A stretch of 64,000 nucleotides of DNA from Paenibacillus sp. HGH0039 (GTDB lineage Bacteria; Bacillota; Bacilli; Paenibacillales; NBRC-103111). The position numbers and the translations under genes are program-made. The stretch is from contig NZ_KE150413.1 in NCBI RefSeq assembly GCF_000411255.1, forward strand, positions 2,270,580 through 2,334,579, read 5' to 3'. Below, in pieces: positions 35,882 through 45,200 of the stretch. The notes under the pieces are model-generated. The model ran no database searches. It saw only the letters and a program-made list of their open reading frames with translations, and was not told the origin of the DNA. Position 1 is the first letter of the stretch; every line of letters starts with the position of its first letter.

Positions 35882-36571
35882 ATGAATCAAGCAAAAATTC
35901 TCATCATTGAAGATGACGCAGCAATAGCTGACTTACTATCATACGGACTTTCTATGGAAGGATTCGAAACGAAAACCACGGCATGTGGAGCCGAGGGAAT
36001 GATGGAGCTTCAGCAATTTCAACCCGATCTCCTGCTTCTCGACTGGATGCTGCCGGACCAAAGCGGGCTGGATATTTGCAAGAAGGTAACGGCAAGTCAT
36101 AATTTACCGATCATGATGATTACCGCGAAATCGGATATTACGGATAAAATACTCGGACTGGAATTCGGCGCGGATGATTATATAACAAAACCATTTGATT
36201 TGCGGGAAGTAGTTGCTAGAATACGGACAATCCTCCGGAGGGTTGATCAAGCGAACAAAAGACATGATGATCAGCGGGAAGTGATTCGGCTTGAGCATAT
36301 CGAGATCATTGTGGAAGAACGTCTTGTTCAAAAAGATGGGCACGCAGTTGATTTGACTCCAAAAGAGTTTGATTTACTGATGACACTGATTGGACATCGA
36401 GGAAAAACGTACACACGTGCGGAATTGTTAGATATCGTATGGGGGTATGATTTTCATGGAGATACCCGTACGGTGGATACTCACATCCAAAGGCTTCGTA
36501 AAAAGCTGGATGCCGGCGATCTAATCGTCACTGTATTTGGAATAGGCTATAAATTCGAAAATAGGCGGTAA
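35882..36571 (+). CDS. Response regulator, OmpR/PhoB family
   Basis: 229 aa. The receiver has IIEDDAAIAD, the phosphorylated Asp in LLLLDWMLPDQSG, and a Lys in YITKPFDLRE. The C-terminal winged helix includes LTPKEFDLLMTLIGHRGKTY and RTVDTHIQRLRKKL. ATG 35882 is preferred since the receiver fold begins five residues later; ATG 35852, with AGGGAAAGG, would add ten residues. The kinase gene follows after five bases. The promoter carries copy B of the regulon element, so it is the prime candidate to bind all three copies. Confidence 0.9.
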   Translation: MNQAKILIIEDDAAIADLLSYGLSMEGFETKTTACGAEGMMELQQFQPDLLLLDWMLPDQSGLDICKKVTASHNLPIMMITAKSDITDKILGLEFGADDYITKPFDLREVVARIRTILRRVDQANKRHDDQREVIRLEHIEIIVEERLVQKDGHAVDLTPKEFDLLMTLIGHRGKTYTRAELLDIVWGYDFHGDTRTVDTHIQRLRKKLDAGDLIVTVFGIGYKFENRR

Positions 36572-36576
36572 AACGA

Positions 36577-38037
36577 ATGATTCGAAATATTAGCGTCAAA
36601 TTTATTATCGGTTTCTTCTTAATATTTTCGCTCTCTTTTCTGGTGTTAAATCAAACCGTGAAGGAGTCTATTCAGACCAGTAACAAAAAAATAGTGACCT
36701 CGGAGTTAATTGGACTGAAGAACAACAGTAACATTTATGTACGACAAGCTTTTCTGATCAATCATTTTTCGAACAATAGGCTTTACTTTGGCCAAATGGC
36801 TGAGGAAATGGCCAACGACTTGAATCATGCCACTGGCAGCAGCGTCGGCGTATATACAGTGGACGGGGCACTGCTGTATTCATCGGATAAGTCAATTCCG
36901 CATCTAAATGGAGATTTAAAAGAAGCAATAGAGGGGAAGACTGCATACAGCATCACTTACGATCGAAACAAAGCATCCGTTCTATTCTCGTACCCTGTTT
37001 TCATTGATGGAACGAAGGTTGGAATTTTACGGTTTTCCAGAGATTTCAGTCTGCTCTATGAACAAAGCGGACGGATTAAGGAAATCATCTTTTACATTGC
37101 GATGGCTATTTTCGCGGCAGCTTTCCTCTTTTCATATATCCTCTCCAGGCACATTACCATCCCCCTTGTCAGACTAACTCGAGCCTCAAATGAGGTGAAA
37201 AGCGGAAACCTGGAAGTGCGGATCCAGTTCAGGCGGAAGGATGAGATTGGAAGGCTTGCAGACAACTTTAACGAAATGATCGATCAAATTGGCAGGCAGA
37301 TGACGATTATCCGAAAAGACCGGGATCACCTTCAGGCTCTTCATGAACAGGAGAAGCGCTTTTTTGACAACATCACCCATGAACTTAAGACTCCGTTAAC
37401 TTCGATATTAGGATACGCTGAGATTATACGTAAAAAAGGAGAAGCGGACCGATATTTTTTCGAAAAGGGCATGAACCATATCATAGAGGAAAGCAGACGT
37501 CTTCATGACATGGTTTTGAAACTGTTGGAGGCGTCGCGCCCAAACATTCAGATTATGGAGCCTGAAAGGGTCGATGCGGGAAGTATTTTTAAAGACGTGT
37601 GCGAATCGATGGGGATCCGGGCTCAACGCTATAAGAAAAGCATTCGGTACGAGATCCAAAATGAATTGATCGTATATGGTCAAGGAAACCGATTACGCCA
37701 GCTCTTTATTAATCTACTGGATAACTCTATCAAATACAGTACGGATCAAGCAGAAATATTCGTAACGGCGAAGAGGGCTGACACGAAAATTCAATTTGTT
37801 TTTAGCAACCCAAGCGATCCAATCGAGACAGATCAAATTGCTAATTTATTTCAGCCATTTAATCTGGGCAACCGTCAAGTATCTGAGGAGGGAAGTGTCG
37901 GACTGGGGCTCAGCATCTCCAAATCCATTGTCGATGAACACGGCGGGAACATCCGTATGACGAACGAAAACAATCAAACGATAGTTACGGTAGAATTAGA
38001 ATATATGAATGTCCGAAAGGACGGAAAGCCGATATGA
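36577..38037 (+). CDS. Sensor histidine kinase partner of the OmpR-type regulator
   Basis: 486 aa. Helices at about 7-25 and 165-187 flank a ~140-residue external sensor. HAMP follows, then HisKA with FFDNITHELKTPLTSILGYA (His phosphorylation) and an ATPase with LLDNSIKYS and VGLGLSISKSIVDEHGG. The stop overlaps the next start by ATGA (38034-38037). The tight coupling to the lipoprotein gene suggests that the lipoprotein is part of signal perception. Confidence 0.9.
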   Translation: MIRNISVKFIIGFFLIFSLSFLVLNQTVKESIQTSNKKIVTSELIGLKNNSNIYVRQAFLINHFSNNRLYFGQMAEEMANDLNHATGSSVGVYTVDGALLYSSDKSIPHLNGDLKEAIEGKTAYSITYDRNKASVLFSYPVFIDGTKVGILRFSRDFSLLYEQSGRIKEIIFYIAMAIFAAAFLFSYILSRHITIPLVRLTRASNEVKSGNLEVRIQFRRKDEIGRLADNFNEMIDQIGRQMTIIRKDRDHLQALHEQEKRFFDNITHELKTPLTSILGYAEIIRKKGEADRYFFEKGMNHIIEESRRLHDMVLKLLEASRPNIQIMEPERVDAGSIFKDVCESMGIRAQRYKKSIRYEIQNELIVYGQGNRLRQLFINLLDNSIKYSTDQAEIFVTAKRADTKIQFVFSNPSDPIETDQIANLFQPFNLGNRQVSEEGSVGLGLSISKSIVDEHGGNIRMTNENNQTIVTVELEYMNVRKDGKPI

Positions 38038-39173
38038 AGAAGGCATTTTTCGCAATAGCAGTACTCTTGTTTCTGATCTTGGTTTTATCCGGCTGCGCTC
38101 TGTTCGAACCCGAAACAGAGACGATTGTAATTCCGAGTCAGGAAGAGAAGCAGACCGAAAATGAAGGGATACAACCCTTCAAGGTAAAGACAATCTATCG
38201 GCTACCTGATGAATTCACAAACGCTGGTCAACTATTAGGATGGTCCGGTAAAGATTCTGTAATTGCTTCGAATAAGAAAGTTAACATGTCAGAACAAACC
38301 GTATTAAAGCGTATGGCTCCTCCTTACGAAAAAAGTGAGATTATTTCTGGAATTCAAATGGATTCACCTCTTATCGAACTGTCTCCTGATGGTTCACTCA
38401 TCCGTGAGATCTCAGTCACAAGGTATGGAACTAAATTGAAGTTGATATCACTAAAGGATGGCAAAGAAACCGAGGTAGCAAATTTCAGCAATAATAAGGA
38501 TCTGTATCTTCAGAATGTCGCATGGTCCAACAACAACCAATATCTTTGTTATTTGGTAATTGATCCGATTGAAAGTGGAAAAGCCTTTGTTCACTTATTG
38601 GACGTCGGTAACCAATCCTCCACAACATATACGATAAAAAACTACGGAAAGGGAAAGAGCCTTACAAAAATCAACGTATCTGATGACGGACACAGTGTAC
38701 TATTAACCGCCTTTCAAACCGGTAAGACCAAGAAAAACATCATCATGCTGGGGACGGTCAATGGAAAATCAATCGATATACAATACGAACATCAGAGTGA
38801 TGAAGACCAAGTGGCTTGGCTGAATAACGATCAGTTTGTATTCCTTGGAACCGATGGTACGTTATTCGAGTATGATCAACGTACTAAAGAACTATCTGTG
38901 CTACTGGAAAAAGTGGAGGGATTTAAACTGTCAAAAGACAGGAAATGTATTGCCTATTCAACTTACGACCAGGACACGATTTACGCAGGAAAGATTCAAG
39001 GGAATAATGTTCTGTCTAACGAACCTGTTTATCATGGTTTGAAACCATCTCAAATGTACTGGAGTCCCGGCGAAAAAGGTTTACTTGTCTATGGGCAAAA
39101 GTTTTATTCACCTTCATCAAATACCCAAACGATGACAACGGATGGACAGATACTGCTTATCGAATTCCAATAA
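38034..39173 (+). CDS. Lipoprotein with WD40/TolB-like beta-propeller repeats
   Basis: 379 aa. The signal peptide ends in a lipobox with Cys21 (VLSGCAL), giving a membrane-anchored extracellular protein. The body repeats blade-like units such as LIELSPDGSLIREISV, NVAWSNNNQYLCYLVI, INVSDDGHSVLLTAF, QVAWLNNDQFVFLG and QMYWSPGEKGLLVYG, about six blades. It is translationally coupled to the kinase. A role as accessory sensor or kinase inhibitor is inferred from position. A terminator follows. Confidence 0.82.
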   Translation: MKKAFFAIAVLLFLILVLSGCALFEPETETIVIPSQEEKQTENEGIQPFKVKTIYRLPDEFTNAGQLLGWSGKDSVIASNKKVNMSEQTVLKRMAPPYEKSEIISGIQMDSPLIELSPDGSLIREISVTRYGTKLKLISLKDGKETEVANFSNNKDLYLQNVAWSNNNQYLCYLVIDPIESGKAFVHLLDVGNQSSTTYTIKNYGKGKSLTKINVSDDGHSVLLTAFQTGKTKKNIIMLGTVNGKSIDIQYEHQSDEDQVAWLNNDQFVFLGTDGTLFEYDQRTKELSVLLEKVEGFKLSKDRKCIAYSTYDQDTIYAGKIQGNNVLSNEPVYHGLKPSQMYWSPGEKGLLVYGQKFYSPSSNTQTMTTDGQILLIEFQ

Positions 39174-39211
39174 GCCTCGTTTATGATTCAACTTAATGAG
39201 CCTGAATACCT

Positions 39212-39260
39212 AAAAAATAACCTTGCTTACGGATCAAATCGTAAATAAGGTTATTTTTTT
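39212..39260 (+). terminator. Terminator of the regulator operon
   Basis: AATAACCTT and TTACG pair with CGTAA and AAGGTTATT, followed by seven T. It separates this operon from copy C of the promoter element. Confidence 0.85.
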
Positions 39261-39280
39261 GTCCAAAAAGGAGCGGAGCT

Positions 39281-39335
39281 TGTGACAACTTGTTTACATC
39301 CTGATCAAACTTTAGCGACATCCGGCAGCTATATT
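39281..39335 (+). promoter_or_regulatory. Regulon operator/promoter copy C
   Basis: TGTGACA-N3-TGTTTACA-N3-TGATCAAAC-N3-AGCGACATC-N7-TATATT, the same as copy B in every conserved block and spacing. It drives the acyltransferase/SGNH/LCP/M14 operon. Confidence 0.87.
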
Positions 39336-39383
39336 AGAAGAGTAATAAACATCCCATATACAGACAAGGATGAAACATAAAGG

Positions 39384-40508
39384 ATGGGGAAGCAAAAGCA
39401 ATTATTAAAACGTTATATGCCTGGATTAGACGGTTTAAGAGCCATATCCGTATTAGCTGTTATTGCGTACCACTTCAATTTGAAATGGGCTAAGGGCGGG
39501 CTGCTGGGAGTAGAAGTTTTCTTTGTTCTATCCGGCTACCTAATCACGGATCAACTTTTATGGGAGTTGAAAACTCAACGCAAAATCTCTTTATGGCATT
39601 TTTGGATTAGAAGAATACGAAGACTACTGCCGGCAATGGTCAGCATGCTCATGGTCGTGGCATTAGGGTTGATTCTCATAGATCCTTCCAGAATGCAAAC
39701 ATTGAAAGGAGATTTCATTTCCTCCGTTTTTTATGTGAATAACTGGTATCTCATCTTTCATCAAGTATCGTATTTTGAAAGTTTCGGACCGCCTTCTCCG
39801 ATCGGACATCTTTGGTCGCTGTCTATTGAAGAGCAATTTTATGTGATATGGCCGCTTCTGTTATTCTTTCTAGTCAGGCTTTTAAGGCGCCAGGGAAAGC
39901 TTGCTGTATTTATTCTTTTAGGGGCTGCCGTTTCCGTCATCGCAATGGCGCTCCTGTATGTGCCAGGGACGGATCCTAGCAGAGTTTATTACGGAACGGA
40001 TACCCGGGCATTCGCTATCCTGATTGGAGCGGCGTTAGCCGTGGTATGGCCAAGTTGGAGGCTAACGGACCGAATTTCTTCAGGGGCCCGCTCACTTTTA
40101 GATTTATTGGGAGCGGTGGCGATGTTGATCTTGTTTATCATGATGAATCAAACGAATGAATATGATTCTTCACTGTACCCGGTTGGCTTCTTGTTTCTGT
40201 CTGTAGTTACTGCGGTTATCATTGCTGTGCTGGTGCATCCAGCCAGTCAACTGGGAGCCATCCTGGCAGCCAAACCTCTAAGCTGGATCGGGAAACGATC
40301 TTATAGTCTTTATATATGGCATTATCCGGTCATTATATTATCAAGTCCGGAGGCGAATGTCGGGGAACCCGGATTCGTTGACATTTTGCTGCAGCTAACG
40401 CTCATTTTTATGTTGTCTGCTCTGTCCTACAGGTTTGTGGAAGAACCGATTCGAAGAGGACGTTTATGGTGGACTCGCTCTAAGGAACTGAACAAATCTA
40501 CCTTGTAA
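39384..40508 (+). CDS. Acyltransferase 3 family membrane protein (OatA N-terminal-like)
   Basis: 374 aa with about ten membrane helices. The opening YMPGLDGLRAISVLAVIAYH and the GGLLGVEVFFVLSGYLIT segment, with the catalytic His in YHF, are those of OatA-type acetyltransferases. In OatA a C-terminal SGNH esterase domain is fused; here that domain is encoded by the next gene. The product probably brings acetyl groups across the membrane for O-acetylation of peptidoglycan or another wall polymer. The upstream promoter is copy C of the regulon element. Confidence 0.88.
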   Translation: MGKQKQLLKRYMPGLDGLRAISVLAVIAYHFNLKWAKGGLLGVEVFFVLSGYLITDQLLWELKTQRKISLWHFWIRRIRRLLPAMVSMLMVVALGLILIDPSRMQTLKGDFISSVFYVNNWYLIFHQVSYFESFGPPSPIGHLWSLSIEEQFYVIWPLLLFFLVRLLRRQGKLAVFILLGAAVSVIAMALLYVPGTDPSRVYYGTDTRAFAILIGAALAVVWPSWRLTDRISSGARSLLDLLGAVAMLILFIMMNQTNEYDSSLYPVGFLFLSVVTAVIIAVLVHPASQLGAILAAKPLSWIGKRSYSLYIWHYPVIILSSPEANVGEPGFVDILLQLTLIFMLSALSYRFVEEPIRRGRLWWTRSKELNKSTL

Positions 40509-40543
40509 TCACCAACAAATTGAAGCTGTTTTGAAAGGATGAA

Positions 40544-41221
40544 ATGAAAATGAAGAAACATAAAGGATGGATAACATGGGTTTTTATCATCATCATATTA
40601 GCAGCTGGATATTTCAGTCAGCGTCATCAGAGCTCGAAAACAACAGAGCAGGGAGAACTAGGGGGACAACAAATCACAGCACCACAGCAGATCAAAGTAT
40701 CCTCAGAATCTGCTCCCCCAAAAACGGAGAACAAGAAACCTCCTCAATCTCTCGATGGAGAAGGAATTACTGTCATTGGAGATTCGGTCATAGTCGGTAT
40801 TGAGCCTTATTTGAAAGAAAAACTACCTAAAATTACGGTTGATGGCAAGGTTGGAAGACAAATGTCCCAAGCCCAGAAGCTAATCGATGATTTAAAAGCC
40901 GAAGGGAAATTAGGTGATCGCATTATTATCGAACTCGGCACCAACGGACCTTTTAACAACAAGAGTCTTCGCAGTCTGCTTCAGTCTCTTTCGGACAAGC
41001 AGGTATTTGTAGTCACCACGAGAGTTTCAAAAGGATGGCAGGACACGGTCAATACAACTATCAAGGACGTAGCCGGTGAATTTCACCATGTTAAAATTGT
41101 TGACTGGTATGCAGCCAGTGAAGGGAAAAAAGATATTTTTTATAAAGACGGGGTTCATTTAAAGCCTGACGGATCGAGATACTATGCATCTCTTCTTATC
41201 GAAGCCTTGCAAAAACAATAA
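40544..41221 (+). CDS. Membrane-anchored SGNH/GDSL hydrolase (OatA C-terminal-like)
   Basis: 225 aa. One N-terminal helix (about 8-25) anchors an extracellular SGNH domain with block I VIGDSVIVGI, block III IELGTNGPF and the catalytic pair in FYKDGVHLKPDG. It is equivalent to the C-terminal half of OatA proteins and probably performs the extracellular transfer or removal of acetyl groups. It lies 35 bases after the acyltransferase gene, so the two gene products likely act as one split enzyme. Confidence 0.85.
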   Translation: MKMKKHKGWITWVFIIIILAAGYFSQRHQSSKTTEQGELGGQQITAPQQIKVSSESAPPKTENKKPPQSLDGEGITVIGDSVIVGIEPYLKEKLPKITVDGKVGRQMSQAQKLIDDLKAEGKLGDRIIIELGTNGPFNNKSLRSLLQSLSDKQVFVVTTRVSKGWQDTVNTTIKDVAGEFHHVKIVDWYAASEGKKDIFYKDGVHLKPDGSRYYASLLIEALQKQ

Positions 41222-41260
41222 GCGTAGTTTCCTGTTGTCGTTCAAGAAAGGAGAAACAAC

Positions 41261-42289
41261 ATGTCATTAAAAACGAAGAGGATAGCAGCCGTTCTCGCAT
41301 TGATTTTGATTGTGCTTTCCGGTCCGGTTGTCTACTATTTCTACTCTCTATATAAAGGGTTGGAAGGTTTAAATAAAACAGATAGCCAGAAGTCTCTATT
41401 TGCCGCTGTTAACGCAGCGGAGGTCGAGTCAGTAGAGCCTCCTAAATGGTTGGGAACGGAGCCGGTCAATATTTTATTGATGGGGGTAGATGCTCGTGGA
41501 GTCAATAAAGGAGAGATCCCCAGATCAGACACGATGATGGTTGTCTCTCTGGATCCTGTGCGTAAAAGAATTCATTTGTTTTCAATTCTTCGCGACACGT
41601 ATACGAATATTCCTGATCACGGCAAAAATCGGATTAATACGGCAATCACGTATGGGCCTAACACGGCTATGAAAGCGGTAAGCGATTTGCTTGGAATCCC
41701 TGTTCAGTGCTACGTATATACAGACTTTCAGGGTTTTATAAAACTAGTGGACGAAATAGGAGGAGTTGATTTCTATGTCGAGAAGGACATGAACTATGAG
41801 AGCGCAGCCGATCAGCATGAATATGATATTCATCTTACCGAAGGAAAGCAGCATTTGGATGGGAAGACAGCATTACAGTACGTTCGCTTTCGTCATGACG
41901 CCTTATCGGATTACTCCCGGACGAAACGCCAACGGGACTTCGCCGATGCGGTGGCCCAGAAAATGAAAAGCACAACATCTATTATGAAACTCCCTTCCCT
42001 TCTTGAAAAAGTTAGTCCTTATATAGATACCAATCTAACGGTAAATGACATCTGGAAGTTGGCATCGGTAGGGTATCAGAGCAAGCTGGAAGGAAGTGAA
42101 CAGATCCCGCCAATGGAGCTGATTAAGGAGACCTATATGGGCCAAGCGGCTGTTCTGGATGTATCGAGCCGCAAAAAGCTGAAAGACTTTGTTCAGAACA
42201 TAATGGAAGCGGAAAAATCTGTTCCCGCCGAATCTAAAGATTCTTTGAAGACTGGGGAATCACGAGTTTCTGCTGGGAAGAACGAATGA
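41261..42289 (+). CDS. LytR-CpsA-Psr (LCP) family wall-polymer ligase
   Basis: 342 aa. A signal-anchor helix (about 8-28) is followed by the LCP catalytic domain: ILLMGVDARG, RSDTMMVVSLDP, FSILRDTYTNIP, KNRINTAITYG and ALQYVRFRHD, including the Arg and Asp residues that bind the polyprenyl pyrophosphate substrate. LCP enzymes attach teichoic acids or other glycopolymers to peptidoglycan. AAGGAG precedes the ATG and the stop overlaps the next start as ATGA. Confidence 0.93.
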   Translation: MSLKTKRIAAVLALILIVLSGPVVYYFYSLYKGLEGLNKTDSQKSLFAAVNAAEVESVEPPKWLGTEPVNILLMGVDARGVNKGEIPRSDTMMVVSLDPVRKRIHLFSILRDTYTNIPDHGKNRINTAITYGPNTAMKAVSDLLGIPVQCYVYTDFQGFIKLVDEIGGVDFYVEKDMNYESAADQHEYDIHLTEGKQHLDGKTALQYVRFRHDALSDYSRTKRQRDFADAVAQKMKSTTSIMKLPSLLEKVSPYIDTNLTVNDIWKLASVGYQSKLEGSEQIPPMELIKETYMGQAAVLDVSSRKKLKDFVQNIMEAEKSVPAESKDSLKTGESRVSAGKNE

Positions 42290-45200
42290 AAGAGGGGGAG
42301 CAGAAGTTGAAGAAGAAGCCTACCAAACATGCCTTTGGCTTAATGATTTCATTTTCCCTAATGATCGGTACCGTGGATCCAGGCCATGTTAAGGCGGAAC
42401 CCATTCAGGATGTAGAAAGCCAAACGGCATCCCACGATCAAAAGGAGAATAAGACACTCTCACGGGGTAAAGCAGTTCAAGAATTAAAAATGAATCATCA
42501 TGTTGCGTCCATGACGGAGAAAAGAACCTTTCAAGTCAAGTTTACGCTGCCCCAAAATGTGGATAGTAAAAGCATAAGCTGGACCTATGGCGGTAAGCCG
42601 CTGTCTGAATGGAAGAAATTCGCGCAGCGGGATTATACGGGACCCTCCTTTATAACGGTAAGCGATGGTAAGGCGAAAGACGGGCAATACACGGCGAATA
42701 TCACTTTCGATCTACCCTATGACACAGATAATCTGGCCGAGCCTCGCTTACAGCGTCCCCTATATGCTTCATTGATGGGTACCTATGAGCTCGCTGCAAC
42801 TGCTCACGGACAAGTTATTGCCCAGACACCGGTTAAGTTAACGCCGTATGACAGCTTCCACACGTATGATGAGCTAAAAACGGATATTGATGCGGTTACA
42901 GCACAAGCGGCTAAGAAGAATGACCGGTATATTAAAACCATATCGATTGGAAAATCAGTCGAAGGCCGTGATATTTATCTAACGATCCTTGCCAAAGATA
43001 AAGCCTCGGTAGATCAATATCAAAATGTGACTCACCCAGCCATGATGAATAATCCCAAGCAGCTGCAGGCTGATATTCAATCAGGTACTTTTGGCGACTA
43101 TAAGGTACCGATTTGGTTGAATAATATTCATCCGAACGAAGCTCCAGGAGTCGACTCTATTTTCAATTTCTTTAAATCTATGGCGTTAGATGACAGTATA
43201 TCTTATGATACGAAGGGATCTAACGGCCAGAAGAGCAAGATCAATTTAAACATGGACCAAGCACTAAACCAAGTCATTTTCCTGTTCGTTTATACGGACA
43301 ATCCAGATGGACGTGTTCACACAACACGAGCGAACCCCAATTATTTTGATTTAAACCGAGACAATTCTTATCAAACCCAGCCTGAAACACGCAGTGTTAC
43401 GGAACAAATTGCAAAATGGTCCCCTTTGTCTTTTTTGGACCTGCATGGATTTGATTCCAACTTCCTGATTGAACCGACTACGCCGCCGCATGATCCAAAC
43501 ATCGAATATGATCTGCTGATTGACAGTATGTTGGAACAAGCGAAGGCGATGGGCGAGGCCGGAATTGCCAATACAAAGTATAACGATTATTACATTCCTT
43601 ACGAAGAACATCAGAAATCCGTGAAGGATCCGAACTATGTACCTAAAGGCATCTCAACAGGCTGGGATGACGCAACTCCCGCATATACAGCTGTATTTGC
43701 CATGCATCATGGGGCGTTGGGACAGACGCTGGAAGTCCCTGAATCAAACGAAGAGTCGACTAAAGCACTGTATTACAGCGTGGCGGGGGCTACCCATTAT
43801 GTGATGGAGAACAAAGAGAAGCTGTTCATGAATCAGTTGAAAATATACGAACGCGGGATAGATAATAAGGATGATCGTGCAGTAGATCCATATTTGGTCA
43901 ATGCCAAAGATGAAATCATCGGCCGTCCGCGTTCAGGCAATCAAAACTTCTTCCCGGAGTATTATGTACTGCCAATCGACAGAAGCATTCAGAAAAATGC
44001 ATACGAAACCTATCGCATGATCGAATACTTTCTTCGCAACGGAATTAAGGTGGAACGATCAATAAAGCCCGTTACCGTCTCTGGGACAACTTATCCTGCG
44101 GGATCATTTGTCATCGACATGCATCAGTCTTACCACGGCTATGCAAACTCGGTTCTTTATGATGGTATTGATGTGTCGGACTATGAGTCGGTTGCAGGTG
44201 AGATCGTTCAGGATTTTCCGGTTCTGCGCGGATTTAATCGATATGTTATCAGAGAACCCCGCGTTTTTGAGGGTAAAACCGCTCCGGTAATATCGGTAAC
44301 GATTCCGGCTACTGCCATGCCAGACAAACCATCCGTTTACGTTCTCCTTCGAAATACGAACAACGATGCGATAAAAGCTGTTAACGAGCTCTTGGCATCT
44401 GGAAAACACGTAACGATGCTCACAAAGACCGAATCGGAACATGAGGCTGGAGATTTTGTCGTCTCTTATGACGATCTGAACCCGCTGGCTTCCAAATACC
44501 TGCTTGATGTGAGTCCATTTAGCGATCATATGCCGGTTGGTAAAGAGCTTAAAAGCGCTCTTGTAGGAGCACTCGGTGAGCCGGCGTATGTCTTAGAAAA
44601 CTTAGGGTTTAAGGTGACTTCAGACCAGGCTCAGGCGGATGTTCTTGTCAATACATTTGATTCTTCCGAGCAGGTGGGGAAAGGCAAACCATATATCGCG
44701 TACGGTAATATGGGAATGGTAAACGTTCAAGATTGGATTCCCGGATTTTCGTTCGGGGGACCCGAATGGAAGCGATATGAGGGTGTATTTCTGGCCGATG
44801 TCAAGCAAGACAGCGTCATTACAGCCCCTTACGATAAACAGGAGTATTTTTATACCATTACAGGATCTTATATCAAAACGGTTCCTAAGACAGCAAATAT
44901 TCTTGCAACGATAAGCAGTAATGATGATTTCTACAAGGCGGGCTGGTGGCCCGGACACGAAGCTGCCAAGGGACAGATTATGGCCTTTACTTATAAGGAA
45001 AATAATAAAAACGTGACGGTTTTCTCCAACGATCTGACCAATGGTGCCCATTCGCAGCACCAGTTCCGTCTCCTTGCCAATTCGATATTTAACGCCGTGT
45101 CTAACCGAAACCAAAGTTCCGAATCAGCAGTCGGTTTCAGTGATTTACAATCAGTAGAGTCTTGGGCGGGCAGCGAGATACACGAATTGGCCCGTCTAGG

